In this document: positions 19,452 to 27,970 of the stretch, in pieces
Layout: the number at the start of each line of letters is the position of its first letter
Numbering within the stretch: the stretch's first letter is position 1
From: Phycicoccus sp. HDW14
GTDB taxonomy: Bacteria; Actinomycetota; Actinomycetes; Actinomycetales; Dermatophilaceae
Length of the DNA: 64,000 nt
NCBI RefSeq assembly: GCF_011383005.1
Contig: NZ_CP049935.1
Span: forward strand, 4,007,257 to 4,071,256
Direction: 5' to 3'
The notes under the pieces: model-generated
The model's database searches: none
Told to the model about the DNA's origin: nothing
What the model saw: only the letters and a program-made list of their open reading frames with translations
Program-made: the position numbers and the translations under genes

Positions 19452-20120
19452 CTACGGGCGGGCGGCCAGCCGCTCGATGAGGGTCGTCGGTCCGCTGACG
19501 ATGAGCAGGTCGTGCGCCGAGACCTTGGTCGACGGCACGGCGTAGGTGAAGTCCTCACCGGGCGCTTTGACGCCCACCACCGTGACGCCGTACTTGCTGC
19601 GGATCGCGCTCTGCTCCAACGTGAACCCGACCGTCTCGGTCGGCGGCCGCATCTTGACGATGGCGAACCCGTCGTCGAACTCGATGTAGTCCTGCATCCG
19701 GCCGCCGACGAGGTGGGCCACCCGGCGGCCGGTGTCGGCCTCGGGCCGGACGATGTGCTTGACCCCGATGCGGTCGAGGATGCGCGCGTGCTCGGGGGAG
19801 AGGGCCTTGGCCCAGATGGCGGGGACGCCCGCGTCGACGAGGTTGGCGGCGGCGAGCACCGAGGCCTCGACCGACGAGCCGATGGCCACGACGGCGATGC
19901 CGAACCGGCCGGCCTTGGCGTCACGGATGACCTGGACCTCGCTGGCGTCGCCGTGCACGACGTGCGTGATGCGGCCCAGGAACTTCTCGGCGAGGAAGCC
20001 GTCCTTCTCGATGGCGGTGACCTTGTGGCCGAGCCGGCGCAGCTCGAGGGCGGCGGCCGCACCGAAGCGTCCGAGGCCGATGACGAGGACCTCGCCGTCG
20101 CCGTGCGCGCTCTTGCCCAT
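19452..20120 (-). CDS. TrkA/KtrA-type potassium channel regulatory subunit
   Basis: A 222-residue RCK protein: N-terminal Rossmann domain VLVIGLGRFGAAAALELRR, KVTAIEKD and HVVHGDAS, then FGIAVVAIGSSVEAS, and a C-terminal TrkA_C domain (KYGVTVVGVKAPGEDF, then DLLIVSGPTTLIERL). Such proteins gate TrkH/KtrB K+ channels in response to NAD(H), ATP or c-di-AMP. No membrane partner is adjacent, so it acts with a channel encoded elsewhere. ATG at 20120 has a strong GGGAGGA ribosome site; an upstream in-frame GTG-like extension was rejected for that reason. Confidence 0.9.
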   Translation of the reverse strand: MGKSAHGDGEVLVIGLGRFGAAAALELRRLGHKVTAIEKDGFLAEKFLGRITHVVHGDASEVQVIRDAKAGRFGIAVVAIGSSVEASVLAAANLVDAGVPAIWAKALSPEHARILDRIGVKHIVRPEADTGRRVAHLVGGRMQDYIEFDDGFAIVKMRPPTETVGFTLEQSAIRSKYGVTVVGVKAPGEDFTYAVPSTKVSAHDLLIVSGPTTLIERLAARP

Positions 20121-20180
20121 CGGTTGTCCTCCCGGTGTGGGGTACGTCGGGGTCCAGCCTGCCACGCCCTGACCAGCGAG

Positions 20181-20186
20181 TAGCGT
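20181..20186 (+). promoter_or_regulatory. -10 box TAGCGT of a leaderless promoter
   Basis: TAGCGT is 7 nt from the ATG at 20194 of the AcuC-like gene, again suggesting leaderless transcription. Confidence 0.4.
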
Positions 20187-20193
20187 TCAGCCC

Positions 20194-21384
20194 ATGGCCC
20201 CACGGACGAGCGTCATCTGGGATGACGTGTTCACCGCCTACGACTTCGGGCCGGACCACCCGATGGGCCCCGTGCGGCTCGACCTGACGACCCGCCTGGC
20301 CCGCGCCCTCGGTGTCCTCGACCACGTCGACGTCATCCACCCCGGTGTCGCCGACGACCACCTGCTGACCACCGTCCACGACCCCGCCTACGTCGAGGCG
20401 GTCAAGGTCGCCTCGGCCGACCCCTCGCGCGCCGACGTGCACCGCGGCCTCGGCACCGACGACGACCCCGCCTTCCTCGGGATGCACGAGGCCTCGGCCC
20501 GCATCGTCCAGGGCACCGTCGACGTCTGCCGGCGGGTCTGGGACGGCGAGGCCGAGCACGGCGTCAACTACTGCGGCGGCCTGCACCACGCGATGCGCAC
20601 GCACGCCGCGGGCTTCTGCATCTACAACGACATCGCCGTCGGCATCCAGTGGCTGCTCGACCACGGGGCCGAGCGGGTGGCCTACGTCGACATCGACGTC
20701 CACCACGGCGACGGGGTCGAGCGGGTCTTCTGGAACGACCCCCGGGTCCTCACCATCTCGCTGCACGAGAGCGGGCAGCACCTGTTCCCCGGCACCGGGT
20801 GGCCCGGCGACGTCGGCGGGCCGGACGCCCGCGGCAGCGTCGCCAACGTGGCCCTGCCCCCGGGCACGAGCGACGCCGCCTGGCTGCGGGCCCTCGACGC
20901 GGTGGTCCCGCCGCTCGTGCGCGCCTTCGCCCCCGACGTCCTCGTGACCCAGCACGGCTGCGACACCCACCTCGAGGACCCCCTCGCGCACCTCGCCATC
21001 ACCGTCGACGCCCAGCGCCGGGCCCACGACGAGCTGCACACGCTGGCCCACGAGGTGGCCGGCGGCCGCTGGGTCGCCCTCGGCGGTGGCGGCTACGAGC
21101 TCGTCGACGTCGTGCCGCGCTCGTGGACCCACCTGACGGCCATCGCGGCGCACCACCCGGTCGACGTGGCCACCGAGGTGCCGCAGGAGTGGCGCGACCA
21201 CGTGCAGTCGCTGCTCGGGCGTCCCGGACCGCGGCGGATGGGCGACCTGCCGGCCGACCGGCTGCCGATCTGGGTGCAGCCGTGGGGGATGGGGCACAAC
21301 CCCGAGAACCCGCTCGACCGGGCGGTGTTCGCGACCCGGCAGGCCGTCTTCCCGCTGCACGGCCTCGACCCCTGGTTCGACTGA
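20194..21384 (+). CDS. acuC: AcuC-like histone deacetylase superfamily protein
   Basis: A 396-residue zinc-dependent deacetylase of the class I histone deacetylase fold. GLHHAM (129-134), the metal-binding DIDVHHGDG (166-174), QHGCDTHLED (253-262) and GGGGYE near 290 are all conserved. In Bacillus AcuC deacetylates and activates acetyl-CoA synthetase, so a similar acetate-metabolism role is plausible here. Two GNATs nearby are on the same strand but not in an evident operon. Intact frame. Between its stop and bldC lie about 208 nt that should hold the bldC promoter. Confidence 0.9.
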   Translation: MAPRTSVIWDDVFTAYDFGPDHPMGPVRLDLTTRLARALGVLDHVDVIHPGVADDHLLTTVHDPAYVEAVKVASADPSRADVHRGLGTDDDPAFLGMHEASARIVQGTVDVCRRVWDGEAEHGVNYCGGLHHAMRTHAAGFCIYNDIAVGIQWLLDHGAERVAYVDIDVHHGDGVERVFWNDPRVLTISLHESGQHLFPGTGWPGDVGGPDARGSVANVALPPGTSDAAWLRALDAVVPPLVRAFAPDVLVTQHGCDTHLEDPLAHLAITVDAQRRAHDELHTLAHEVAGGRWVALGGGGYELVDVVPRSWTHLTAIAAHHPVDVATEVPQEWRDHVQSLLGRPGPRRMGDLPADRLPIWVQPWGMGHNPENPLDRAVFATRQAVFPLHGLDPWFD

Positions 21385-21592
21385 GGCCCCGGCGAGGAAC
21401 CACGCGTCGATCGGCGGTCGACACGCCTGATTCCATGCGGTCCGTTCGGCGTGTCGGCTGGACTTTCGGAGGATTTTCCGACCATTGACCTTCACAGTGG
21501 TCACAACTGCCCCTATGGTTGCGACAGCACGACGCAGGGAGCCAAGCCGGGGCGTGTTCCGGCGCTGCGAAGAGCAGAAGATCGAGGTCACG

Positions 21593-21793
21593 ATGTCCAC
21601 GGAGCGTCAGCTCGGCGAGGTGCGGTTCCTCACCGTCGCCGAGGTCGCCACGATCATGCGCGTCTCGAAGATGACGGTCTACCGCATGGTCCACGCCGGT
21701 GAGCTGCCGGCGATCCGGGTCGGTCGGTCGTTCCGCGTCCCGGAGGACGAGGTGCACACCTACCTCCACAGCTCGTTCGTCGACACCGCCTGA
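21593..21793 (+). CDS. bldC: BldC-like MerR-type DNA-binding protein
   Basis: A 66-residue single-domain regulator with a winged helix-turn-helix: RFLTVAEVATIMRVSKMTVYR, then the AGELPAIRVGRSFRVPEDEV segment. It is close to Streptomyces BldC, which binds DNA cooperatively as head-to-tail oligomers and represses early sporulation genes; in non-sporulating actinobacteria its role is less clear. ATG at 21593 is preceded by GAGGT. An ORF extension to a TTG at 21485 was rejected because it would run through the promoter region. A 38-nt perfect palindrome ends the gene. Confidence 0.93.
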   Translation: MSTERQLGEVRFLTVAEVATIMRVSKMTVYRMVHAGELPAIRVGRSFRVPEDEVHTYLHSSFVDTA

Positions 21794-21811
21794 TCGCACC
21801 ACCGCACACGT

Positions 21812-21849
21812 CCCGAGGGGCGGCCCGCCACGGCGGGCCGCCCCTCGGG
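21812..21849. terminator. Bidirectional terminator palindrome after bldC
   Basis: CCCGAGGGGCGGCCCGCC (21812-21829) pairs perfectly with GGCGGGCCGCCCCTCGGG (21832-21849). It lies between the convergent bldC and VKOR genes and can serve both strands. Confidence 0.75.
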
Positions 21850-21872
21850 CGTTGCGGGTACGGGGTGGCCGG

Positions 21873-22562
21873 TCAGCCGGCCCGGAGGATCGCCGGGCCC
21901 CACTTGAGCAGCTCGAGGGCGAACACGAGGGTCAGCCAGATGACGAGACCGGCCATGAGGTAGCCCTTGACGACGACGCCGTGGGCCCAGGCCTGCACCC
22001 GCGCGGGCAGGTAGAGGTTGTCGTGCAGGACGTTCCAGTGCGTCATCGACACGAAGACGAAGGTCGTCGAGACCGTGACGAGCAGGCACCAGGGGCAGAG
22101 GGCGCCGATGCTGAACGTCGACTGGTAGAGCAGCCAGTAGGCGAAGACGACGCCGAGGAAGTAGACGACGTTGGCGGTGCCCATGAACCAGCGGGGGAAG
22201 CGGGTCCCGGCGAGCGACGCGACCGCGATGGTCATGACGACCGGCTCGGCGATCAGCCCGAGGAAGGCGTTGGGGAAGCCGAGAACGTGCGCCTGCCAGC
22301 TGGCCCCGACCCGCGCGCAGTCGAGGATCGGGTTGATCGAGCAGCTGAGGATGACGTCGGGGTTCTCGGCGATCTTGATCGCGTCGACGCTGAGGACGAA
22401 CGAGGCGATGAGGCTGAGGACCGCGAAGAGCAGCATCTCGCCGAAGACGAAGCCGCGCGAGTGCAGCCGGCCCGGTGGCAGCAGGTCGTCGTCGTCGAGC
22501 TCGTCGACGTCGTCGACGTCGTCGGGTCCGGACCGACCGGAGTCGATCGTCGTGTCGCTCAT
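21873..22562 (-). CDS. Vitamin K epoxide reductase family protein
   Basis: A 229-residue integral membrane protein with an acidic N-terminus (DDVDDVDELDDDD) and about five membrane helices. CSINPILDC and ALCPWCLL supply the loop cysteine pair and the active-site CxxC of VKOR. Bacterial VKOR reoxidises periplasmic disulfide-forming DsbA-like proteins and passes electrons to menaquinone. Menaquinone synthesis genes (menA, menE) lie 20 kb away. No dsbA gene is adjacent. ATG at 22562; longer ORF to 22733 overlaps the bS22 promoter and is rejected. Confidence 0.92.
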   Translation of the reverse strand: MSDTTIDSGRSGPDDVDDVDELDDDDLLPPGRLHSRGFVFGEMLLFAVLSLIASFVLSVDAIKIAENPDVILSCSINPILDCARVGASWQAHVLGFPNAFLGLIAEPVVMTIAVASLAGTRFPRWFMGTANVVYFLGVVFAYWLLYQSTFSIGALCPWCLLVTVSTTFVFVSMTHWNVLHDNLYLPARVQAWAHGVVVKGYLMAGLVIWLTLVFALELLKWGPAILRAG

Positions 22563-22668
22563 GGGGCTGGCCTCCCGTGCCGTGGTCGCGGCCCCCATCG
22601 TAGGTCGCGAACCGGCCGGCGGTGCCCTCGGCCCGGGGCCGGCAAGGACGGGGTACGGCGACCGCGGT

Positions 22669-22698
22669 TTGGGGGCCGCCCTCGCGTGCCGGTAGGGT
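22669..22698 (+). promoter_or_regulatory. Promoter of the bS22 gene
   Basis: TTGGGG (22669-22674), an 18-bp spacer and TAGGGT (22693-22698) form a house-keeping-type promoter. It is followed by a short leader with GAGGAA 5 nt before the ATG at 22736. Confidence 0.5.
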
Positions 22699-22735
22699 GG
22701 GCCGCCGCACCCCCGTACCACCGTGAGGAACACCC

Positions 22736-22834
22736 ATGGGTTCTGTCATCAAGAAGCGGCGCAAGCGGATGGCCAAGAAGAAGCACCGCAAGCTGCTGCG
22801 CAAGACGCGTCACCAGCGTCGCAACAAGAAGTGA
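22736..22834 (+). CDS. Small ribosomal protein bS22 (AURKAIP1/COX24 domain)
   Basis: Encodes 32 residues: MGSVIKKRRKRMAKKKHRKL is followed by LRKTRHQRRNKK. This extremely basic peptide is the actinobacterial AURKAIP1/COX24-domain protein, found in mycobacterial 30S structures as bS22 near the decoding centre, and homologous to mitochondrial mS38. It has its own promoter (TTGGGG/TAGGGT), a ribosome site (GAGGAA) and a terminator, so it is a single-gene transcription unit. It is far too short for most gene finders but its sequence is nearly invariant across actinobacteria. Confidence 0.95.
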   Translation: MGSVIKKRRKRMAKKKHRKLLRKTRHQRRNKK

Positions 22835-22857
22835 CCCCGCGTCACCTCTGACCGCCG

Positions 22858-22885
22858 AAGGTCCCCGGCACGAGCCGGGGGCCTT
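22858..22885 (+). terminator. Rho-independent terminator of the bS22 gene
   Basis: AAGG-t-CCCCGGC, loop ACGA, then GCCGGGG-g-CCTT with one T-G wobble, followed by TTTGT. One of the few hairpins here with a short T tract. Confidence 0.75.
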
Positions 22886-22972
22886 TGTCGTCCCCGGGAC
22901 CTCCGCCGGGTGACGCGCCGGCAGGGGGCAGTGGGTAGGGTCGGACCCAGGAACGACGTGAAGGAGCAGGCG

Positions 22973-24020
22973 TTGGCGCGGGTGGTTCTCGTCACGGGGG
23001 TGTCCCGGTACCTCGGGGCCTCCTCGCGCGCCGCATCGCCGCCGAGCCGGGCATCGAGCACGTCGTCGGCGTCGACGTCATCCCGCCGCCGCACGACATC
23101 GGGGGCGTCGAGTTCGTCCGCGCCGACATCCGCAACCCGATGATCGGTCGGGTCATCGACGCGGCCGGCGTCGACACGGTCGTGCACATGAACGTCATCG
23201 CCACGCCGACCTTCGTCGGGGACGCACCCCGCAGAAGGAGATCAACGTCATCGGCACGATGCAGCTGCTCGCGGCGTGCCAGAAGTCCTCCACCGTCGAG
23301 CGCCTCGTCGTCAAGTCCTCGGCCGCCGTCTACGGCTCCACGCCGCGCGACCCCGCGCTGTTCACCGAGGACATGGGCGCCCGGCGCAGCCCGTCCGGCG
23401 GCTTCGGCAAGGACTCCATCGAGGTCGAGGGCTACGTGCGCGGCTTCGCCCGGCGCCGCCCCGACACCGAGATCCTCATGCTGCGCCTGGCCAACGTCAT
23501 CGGCCCGCGCATCCGCACCTCCATCACCGACTACTTCTCGATGCCGGTCATCCCCGTCCCGCTCGGCTACGACGCGCGGATGCAGTTCCTCCACGAGAAC
23601 GACGCCATCGACGCCCTCGTCCTCGGCGGCACGGGCTCGACGACCGGGGTCGTCAACGTCGCGGGCGACGGGGTCGTCACCGTGCTCCAGGCCGCGGCGC
23701 TCGCTCGCCGGCCGGTCCTGCCGCTGCCGCTCAACACGGCGGGCTTCGTCGGCGGCCTGACCAAGCGGCTGGGCCTGGCCGACTTCTCGCCGGACCAGAT
23801 GTCCTTCCTCGCCTTCGGTCGGGGCCTGGACACGACCCGGATGCGCACGAAGCTCGGGTTCGAGCCGCGCTTCACCACCCACGACGCCTTCGCGGCCTTC
23901 GCCGCCACGCTCGGCACGGCCGTGCCGGGCGGGTCGGTGCTCGGCGACGCCGTCAGCGGCGTGGCCGGGGTGGCCAGCCAGGCCGTGCTGCGGGCCCTCG
24001 GTGCCGGGAGCGGTCGCTGA
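22973..24020 (+). CDS. NAD-dependent epimerase/dehydratase (SDR) family protein
   Basis: About 350 residues across three frames. VVLVTGVSRYLG carries the nucleotide loop, and after a lost G near 23018 the frame continues ARRIAAEPGIEHVVGVDVIPP and VHMNVIATPTFVG; a second lost G near 23220 precedes KEINVIGTMQLLAAC. VKSSAAVYGS and GFGKDSIEVEGYVRGF hold the catalytic-type Ser and Tyr-substituted YxxxK region, which is unusual: I see no clear YxxxK. C-terminus is Gly/Ala-rich. TTG start at 22973 has AAGGAG upstream. Its stop overlaps the ATG of the acyltransferase, so the pair is an operon, perhaps for an envelope lipid. Confidence 0.8.
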
Positions 24021-25516
24021 TGGCCGCGCGCCGGGGCACCCTCGCCGCGGGTGCGGCCCGCGCCGGGGGCGAGCGCGCCCGCCGCCGCGCCACCCCGCTC
24101 ATCGGGGCCGAGCCCGTCACGCCCGCCGAGGAGCCGGCGGCGACGACGGCACCGGCGCCGAAGGCACCCACCAGGAAGGCGTCCGCCACGAAGGCCGCCC
24201 CGAAGCAGGCTGGTGCGCAGAAGGCCGCGGCGCGGAAGGCTACCGCCCCGAAGGCCGCGCCGAGCAAGGCCGCAGCCCCGAAGCCCGCACGGAAGAAGGC
24301 GGCACCGTCGACGGCGGCGAGCACCCCACCGATGCCTCCGGTCGAGACCTCGCCCCCGGCCGCCGCAAGCACCGCCCGGCCCCACGCATCACCTCGGCGC
24401 CGTCGGCCCGGGCGACCACGCAGGCGGGGGAGCGCACCGGCCGGGCCCGCCTCTCCCCGCGCGAGAAGGCCCGCCGCGACGAGGCGGCCCGCCGCCCGCA
24501 CCTGCGCCTCGCCGAGCCGCCGCCGGCCCCCGAGGCGCCGACCCCCGCGCCCCCGTCGACCCCACCCTCTCCGACGCGCCGGCCCGCAGCGGCCTGCCCG
24601 TCCCCGACGTCGCCGACCTCGTCGAGGCCCTCGTCGTCGCGCTGCGCGTGGCCGCCGAGGCCGCCGGGGTGGCCCCGAGGACGTCGAGCGCCGCGTCGCC
24701 GAGGTCATCGCCTACCTGCGCCGCCGGGTCGACGGCGACTACACCGTCGACGACTTCGGCTACGACGAGCACTTCACCGAGAACGTCTTCTACCCGATGC
24801 TCCGGCCGCTGTACCGGCACTGGTTCCGGGTCGAGGTGCGCGGCATCGAGAACATCCCGGCCGAGGGTGGCGCGCTCGTGGTCTCGAACCACTCGGGCAC
24901 CGTGGCCGTCGACTCGCTGATGGTGCAGCTGGCCATCCACGACGAGCACCCCGCCCACCGCACCATGCGCGCGCTCGGTGCCGACCTCGTCTTCCAGACC
25001 CCGTTCGTCGGCACGATGGCCCGTCGCTCCGGCTCGACGCTCGCCACGAACGAGGACGCCGAGCGCCTGTTCGCCCGCGGCGAGCTCGTCGGCGTCTTCC
25101 CCGAGGGCTTCAAGGGCACCGGCAAGCCGTTCAGCGAGCGCTACAAGCTCCAGCGCTTCGGGCGCGGCGGCTTCGTCTCGGCGGCATTGGCCGCGGGCGT
25201 GCCGATCGTCCCGTGCTCGGTCGTCGGGGCCGAGGAGATCTACCCGATCCTCGGCAACATGGGCACCCTCGCCCGGGTGCTCGGCCTGCCGTACGCCCCC
25301 GTCACCCCCACCTGGCCGCTGCTCGGCCCGCTGGGGATGATCCCGCTGCCGAGCAAGTGGATCATCGAGTTCGGCACACCCATCGAGACCGACACCCACG
25401 ACGACGGCTCCGCCGACGACCCGATGCTCGTCTTCGACCTCACCGACCAGGTCCGCGAGACCATCCAGCAGACGCTCTACACGCTGCTCATGCAGCGCCG
25501 GTCGATCTTCTTCTGA
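24020..25516 (+). CDS. Lysophospholipid acyltransferase with Lys/Ala/Pro-rich N-terminus
   Basis: About 500 residues in total. Residues ~35-105 form a low-complexity basic tract of repeated KA, KAA and KAP units (for example KAAPSKAAAPKPARKKAAP) resembling histone H1 tails; then a linker, and a PlsC-type acyltransferase from about 24720: RGIENIPAEGGALVVSNHSG (NHxxxxD as NHSGTVAVD), GVFPEGFKGTGKP (EGT-like) and GVPIVPCSVVGAEEIYP. Likely transfers acyl groups to a glycerophosphate or similar lipid. Three indels (near 24350, 24560, 24674) break the linker. The stop is 2 nt before the glutaredoxin gene. The function of the basic tail is unknown. Confidence 0.78.
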   Translation: MAARRGTLAAGAARAGGERARRRATPLIGAEPVTPAEEPAATTAPAPKAPTRKASATKAAPKQAGAQKAAARKATAPKAAPSKAAAPKPARKKAAPSTAASTPPMPPVETSPPAAASTARPHASPRRRRPGRPRRRGSAPAGPASPRARRPAATRRPAARTCASPSRRRPPRRRPPRPRRPHPLRRAGPQRPARPRRRRPRRGPRRRAARGRRGRRGGPEDVERRVAEVIAYLRRRVDGDYTVDDFGYDEHFTENVFYPMLRPLYRHWFRVEVRGIENIPAEGGALVVSNHSGTVAVDSLMVQLAIHDEHPAHRTMRALGADLVFQTPFVGTMARRSGSTLATNEDAERLFARGELVGVFPEGFKGTGKPFSERYKLQRFGRGGFVSAALAAGVPIVPCSVVGAEEIYPILGNMGTLARVLGLPYAPVTPTWPLLGPLGMIPLPSKWIIEFGTPIETDTHDDGSADDPMLVFDLTDQVRETIQQTLYTLLMQRRSIFF

Positions 25517-25518
25517 CG

Positions 25519-25839
25519 ATGCCCGCCACCTCCGCCGACCCCGTCGAGCCCGCCGCCGCTCCCGTGCGCGTCACGCTCGTCGGCCGTGCGGGGTGCCACC
25601 TGTGCGGCGTCGCCCGCGAGGTCGTCGAGCGGGTGTGCACCGACCTCGGCGTCGGCTGGGAGGAGGTCGACGTCGACACCGACCCCGCGCTGGTGCAGCG
25701 CTGGTCCGAGGAGGTGCCGGTCACCCTCGTCGACGGCCGGCAGCACGACTTCTGGCGGGTCGACGAGCAGCGGCTGCGCGCGGCGCTCGCCGCTCCGGCC
25801 CCCGGTGCGCGGCCGGCCGACGGGTCCGCCGGCGCCTAG
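25519..25839 (+). CDS. Glutaredoxin-like protein (DUF836 type)
   Basis: A 106-residue thioredoxin-fold protein. VTLVGRAGCHLCGVAREVV contains the CxxC redox site, and VPVTLVDGRQHDFWRVDEQRL carries the cis-proline (VPVT). It is of the short glutaredoxin family often placed beside rex or hem genes in actinobacteria. Its N-terminal 15 residues and C-terminal tail are Ala/Pro-rich. It starts 2 nt after the acyltransferase stop and so is probably cotranscribed with it, while the following rex has its own promoter. Partner unknown. Confidence 0.85.
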   Translation: MPATSADPVEPAAAPVRVTLVGRAGCHLCGVAREVVERVCTDLGVGWEEVDVDTDPALVQRWSEEVPVTLVDGRQHDFWRVDEQRLRAALAAPAPGARPADGSAGA

Positions 25840-25881
25840 CACATCCGCCGGGTGAGGCATCTCACCGGGTCCGGCGTCACT

Positions 25882-25910
25882 TTGTGCCTGTCTTCACAAA
25901 GTCGTAGGCT
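25882..25910 (+). promoter_or_regulatory. rex promoter with overlapping Rex operator
   Basis: TTGTGCC-TGTC-TTCACAA (25882-25899) matches the Rex consensus TTGTGAA-N4-TTCACAA at all but two positions. A -35 (TTGTGC, 25882-25887), 17-bp spacer and -10 (TAGGCT, 25905-25910) overlap it, so bound Rex would block RNA polymerase. Rex is known to repress rex-hemACD in Streptomyces. Confidence 0.75.
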
Positions 25911-25998
25911 GACGTGGTTTCCCGCGGGTCCCGGGGGCCGTCCCGGCTCCACACCTCGTCCCGGGCCCGCGGTCCGCGAAAGGAGTCGGTGACCGCTC

Positions 25999-26664
25999 GT
26001 GTCCGCCGCAGCAGCCACCCGCCGGGGAGTCCCGGAGGCGTCGGTGGCCCGTCTGCCGGGGTACCTGCGGGCCCTCACCGCCCTCGCCTCCGACGGCACC
26101 CTCTCGGTCAGCTCCGAGGAGCTCGCGAGCGCTGCCGGTGTCAGCTCGGCCATGCTGCGCAAGGACCTGTCGCACCTCGGCAGCTACGGGGTGCGCGGGG
26201 TCGGCTACGACGTCGACCGGCTGGCCTCCGAGATCGCCGCCGCCCTGGGCCTCACCCAGGACTGGCCCGTCGCGATCGTCGGGATGGGCAACCTCGGCCG
26301 GGCGCTCGCGGCCTACCGAGGGTTCGCGGAGAGGGGTTTTCGCGTCATCGCGCTCCTCGACCGCGACGAGCGCGTCGTCGGTGAGGTCATCGCCGGCACG
26401 CGTGTGCGCTCCACCGCCGACCTCCCCGACCTCGTCGAGCGCGACGGCCTGGCCATCGGTGTCATCGCCACCCCGCCCGAGGGTGCCCAGGAGGCGTGCG
26501 ACACGCTCGTCGACGCCGGGGTCCGCTCGGTGCTCAACTTCGCGCCGGTCGTGCTGACCGTCCCCGACGAGGTCGTCGTCCGCACGGTCGACCTCTCGAC
26601 CGAGCTCCAGATCCTCGCCTTCCACGGCCAGCGGCTCGCCGTCGCCGAGGCGGTCGCCCCGTGA
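25999..26664 (+). CDS. rex: Redox-sensing transcriptional repressor Rex
   Basis: A 221-residue NADH/NAD+ sensor. N-terminal winged helix (LASAAGVSSAMLRKDLSHLG, with the RKDLS of the recognition region near residue 54-58), SYGVRGVGYDV, and a Rossmann domain with IVGMGNLGRAL (GMGNLG at 95-100) and VIATPPEGAQEACDTLVDAG. At low NADH/NAD+ it represses respiratory and heme genes by binding a ROP site, present at 25882. GTG start at 25999; AAAGGAG lies 13 nt upstream. Its stop overlaps hemA's GTG, so rex is the first gene of the heme operon. Confidence 0.96.
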   Translation: MSAAAATRRGVPEASVARLPGYLRALTALASDGTLSVSSEELASAAGVSSAMLRKDLSHLGSYGVRGVGYDVDRLASEIAAALGLTQDWPVAIVGMGNLGRALAAYRGFAERGFRVIALLDRDERVVGEVIAGTRVRSTADLPDLVERDGLAIGVIATPPEGAQEACDTLVDAGVRSVLNFAPVVLTVPDEVVVRTVDLSTELQILAFHGQRLAVAEAVAP

Positions 26665-27970
26665 GCCTCGTCGTCCTCGGGCTGTCCCACCACGGGGCAC
26701 CCCTCTCGCTGCTGGAGTCGGTCGTCCTCGACGGTCCGTCGGCCACCGCGCTCGAGGAGACCGTCCTGGGCTCCGAGCACGTCACCGAGGCGGTCGTCCT
26801 CTCCACGTGCAACCGCACCGAGGTGTACGCGGAGTCGCTGACCTTCCACGGCGCCCTCGTCGACATCACCAAGGCCCTGGCCGACGCGTGTGGCGTCGAC
26901 CGCGCCGAGCTGCAGCCGCACCTCTACGTGCACTACGAGGACCGCGGCATCTGCCACGCCTTCACCGTCGCCGCCGGGCTCGACTCGATGGCCGTGGGCG
27001 AGGCGCAGATCCTCGGCCAGGTGCGCCGCTCGCTCTCGCGCGCCCAGCGTCACGGTCATGTGGGTCCGGCACTCAACGGCCTTCTGCAGCAGGCCCTCCG
27101 GGTCGCCAAGCGGGTGCACGCCGAGACCGAGATCGACCTCGTCAGCGGCTCGCTCGTGCAGGCCGGCCTGACCCGCGCGCAGTCCGTGCTCGGTGGCCTC
27201 GGCGACCTCTCGGTGCTCGTCGTCGGCGCCGGCGGGATGGGCGCGCTCGCCGCGGCCACCGTCGCCCGGCTCGAGGCCGGCGCGCTCGTCGTCGCCAACC
27301 GCGACCCCGACCGCGCGCGCTCGGTCGCCGACCGGGTCGGCGGCTCGGCCGTGCCGCTGTCCGGGCTCGGGCCCGCGCTGGCCGCCGCCGACGTCGTCAT
27401 CTCCTCCACCGGCGCCCGCGGCCAGGTCGTCACCGCCGACCACGTCGCCGAGGCCCTCGCCGCCCGCGGCGGGCGTCCGCAGGTCTACGTCGACCTCGCT
27501 CTCCCGCACGACGTCGACCTCGCCGTCGCCGACCTCGAGGGCGCCACGCGCGTCGGCCTCGCCGAGCTCGGGAGGACCTCGCCGAGGCCGGGTCGGCCCC
27601 GCAGGTCACCGTCGCCACCGAGCTCGTCACCGCCGAGGTCGCCGCCTACCTCGTGCAGCGCTCCGGGCAGGCCGTCGCGCCCACCGTCACCGCCCTGCGC
27701 GCCCGGGCCGGCGAGCTCGTCGACGCCGAGCTGGCCCGCCTCGAGCGCCGCACGCCCGGGATGGGCGACGCCGAGCGCGCCGAGGTCCGCCGCGCCGTCG
27801 AGCGCGTCGTCGACAAGCTGCTCCACACCCCGACCGTCCGGGTCAAGGAGCTGGCGCGGGACGGCCAGGGCGGCAGCTACGCCCGGGCCCTCTCCGAGCT
27901 GTTCGACCTCGACCCGCGCGACGTCTCCGTCGTCTCGGTGCCGCCGGTCATCCCGGGGGAGGACGCATGA
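26661..27970 (+). CDS. hemA: Glutamyl-tRNA reductase
   Basis: First committed step of the C5 heme pathway: reduces glutamyl-tRNA(Glu) to glutamate-1-semialdehyde with NADPH. About 437 residues. Catalytic Cys50 in [10 protein letters not shown] is present, as are the [10 protein letters not shown] motif and the Rossmann loop [15 protein letters not shown]. One base is lost near 27570 (expected [10 protein letters not shown]), after which the dimerisation domain continues ([16 protein letters not shown]). GTG overlaps the rex stop; ATGA overlap with hemC follows. A Rex operator controls the operon, so heme synthesis responds to redox state. Confidence 0.96.

Noticed and set aside
21485..21592. 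Extended BldC N-terminus from a TTG at 21485
   Set aside because: Family members start at MSTERQ-like sequence; the extension lacks a ribosome site and covers the promoter region.
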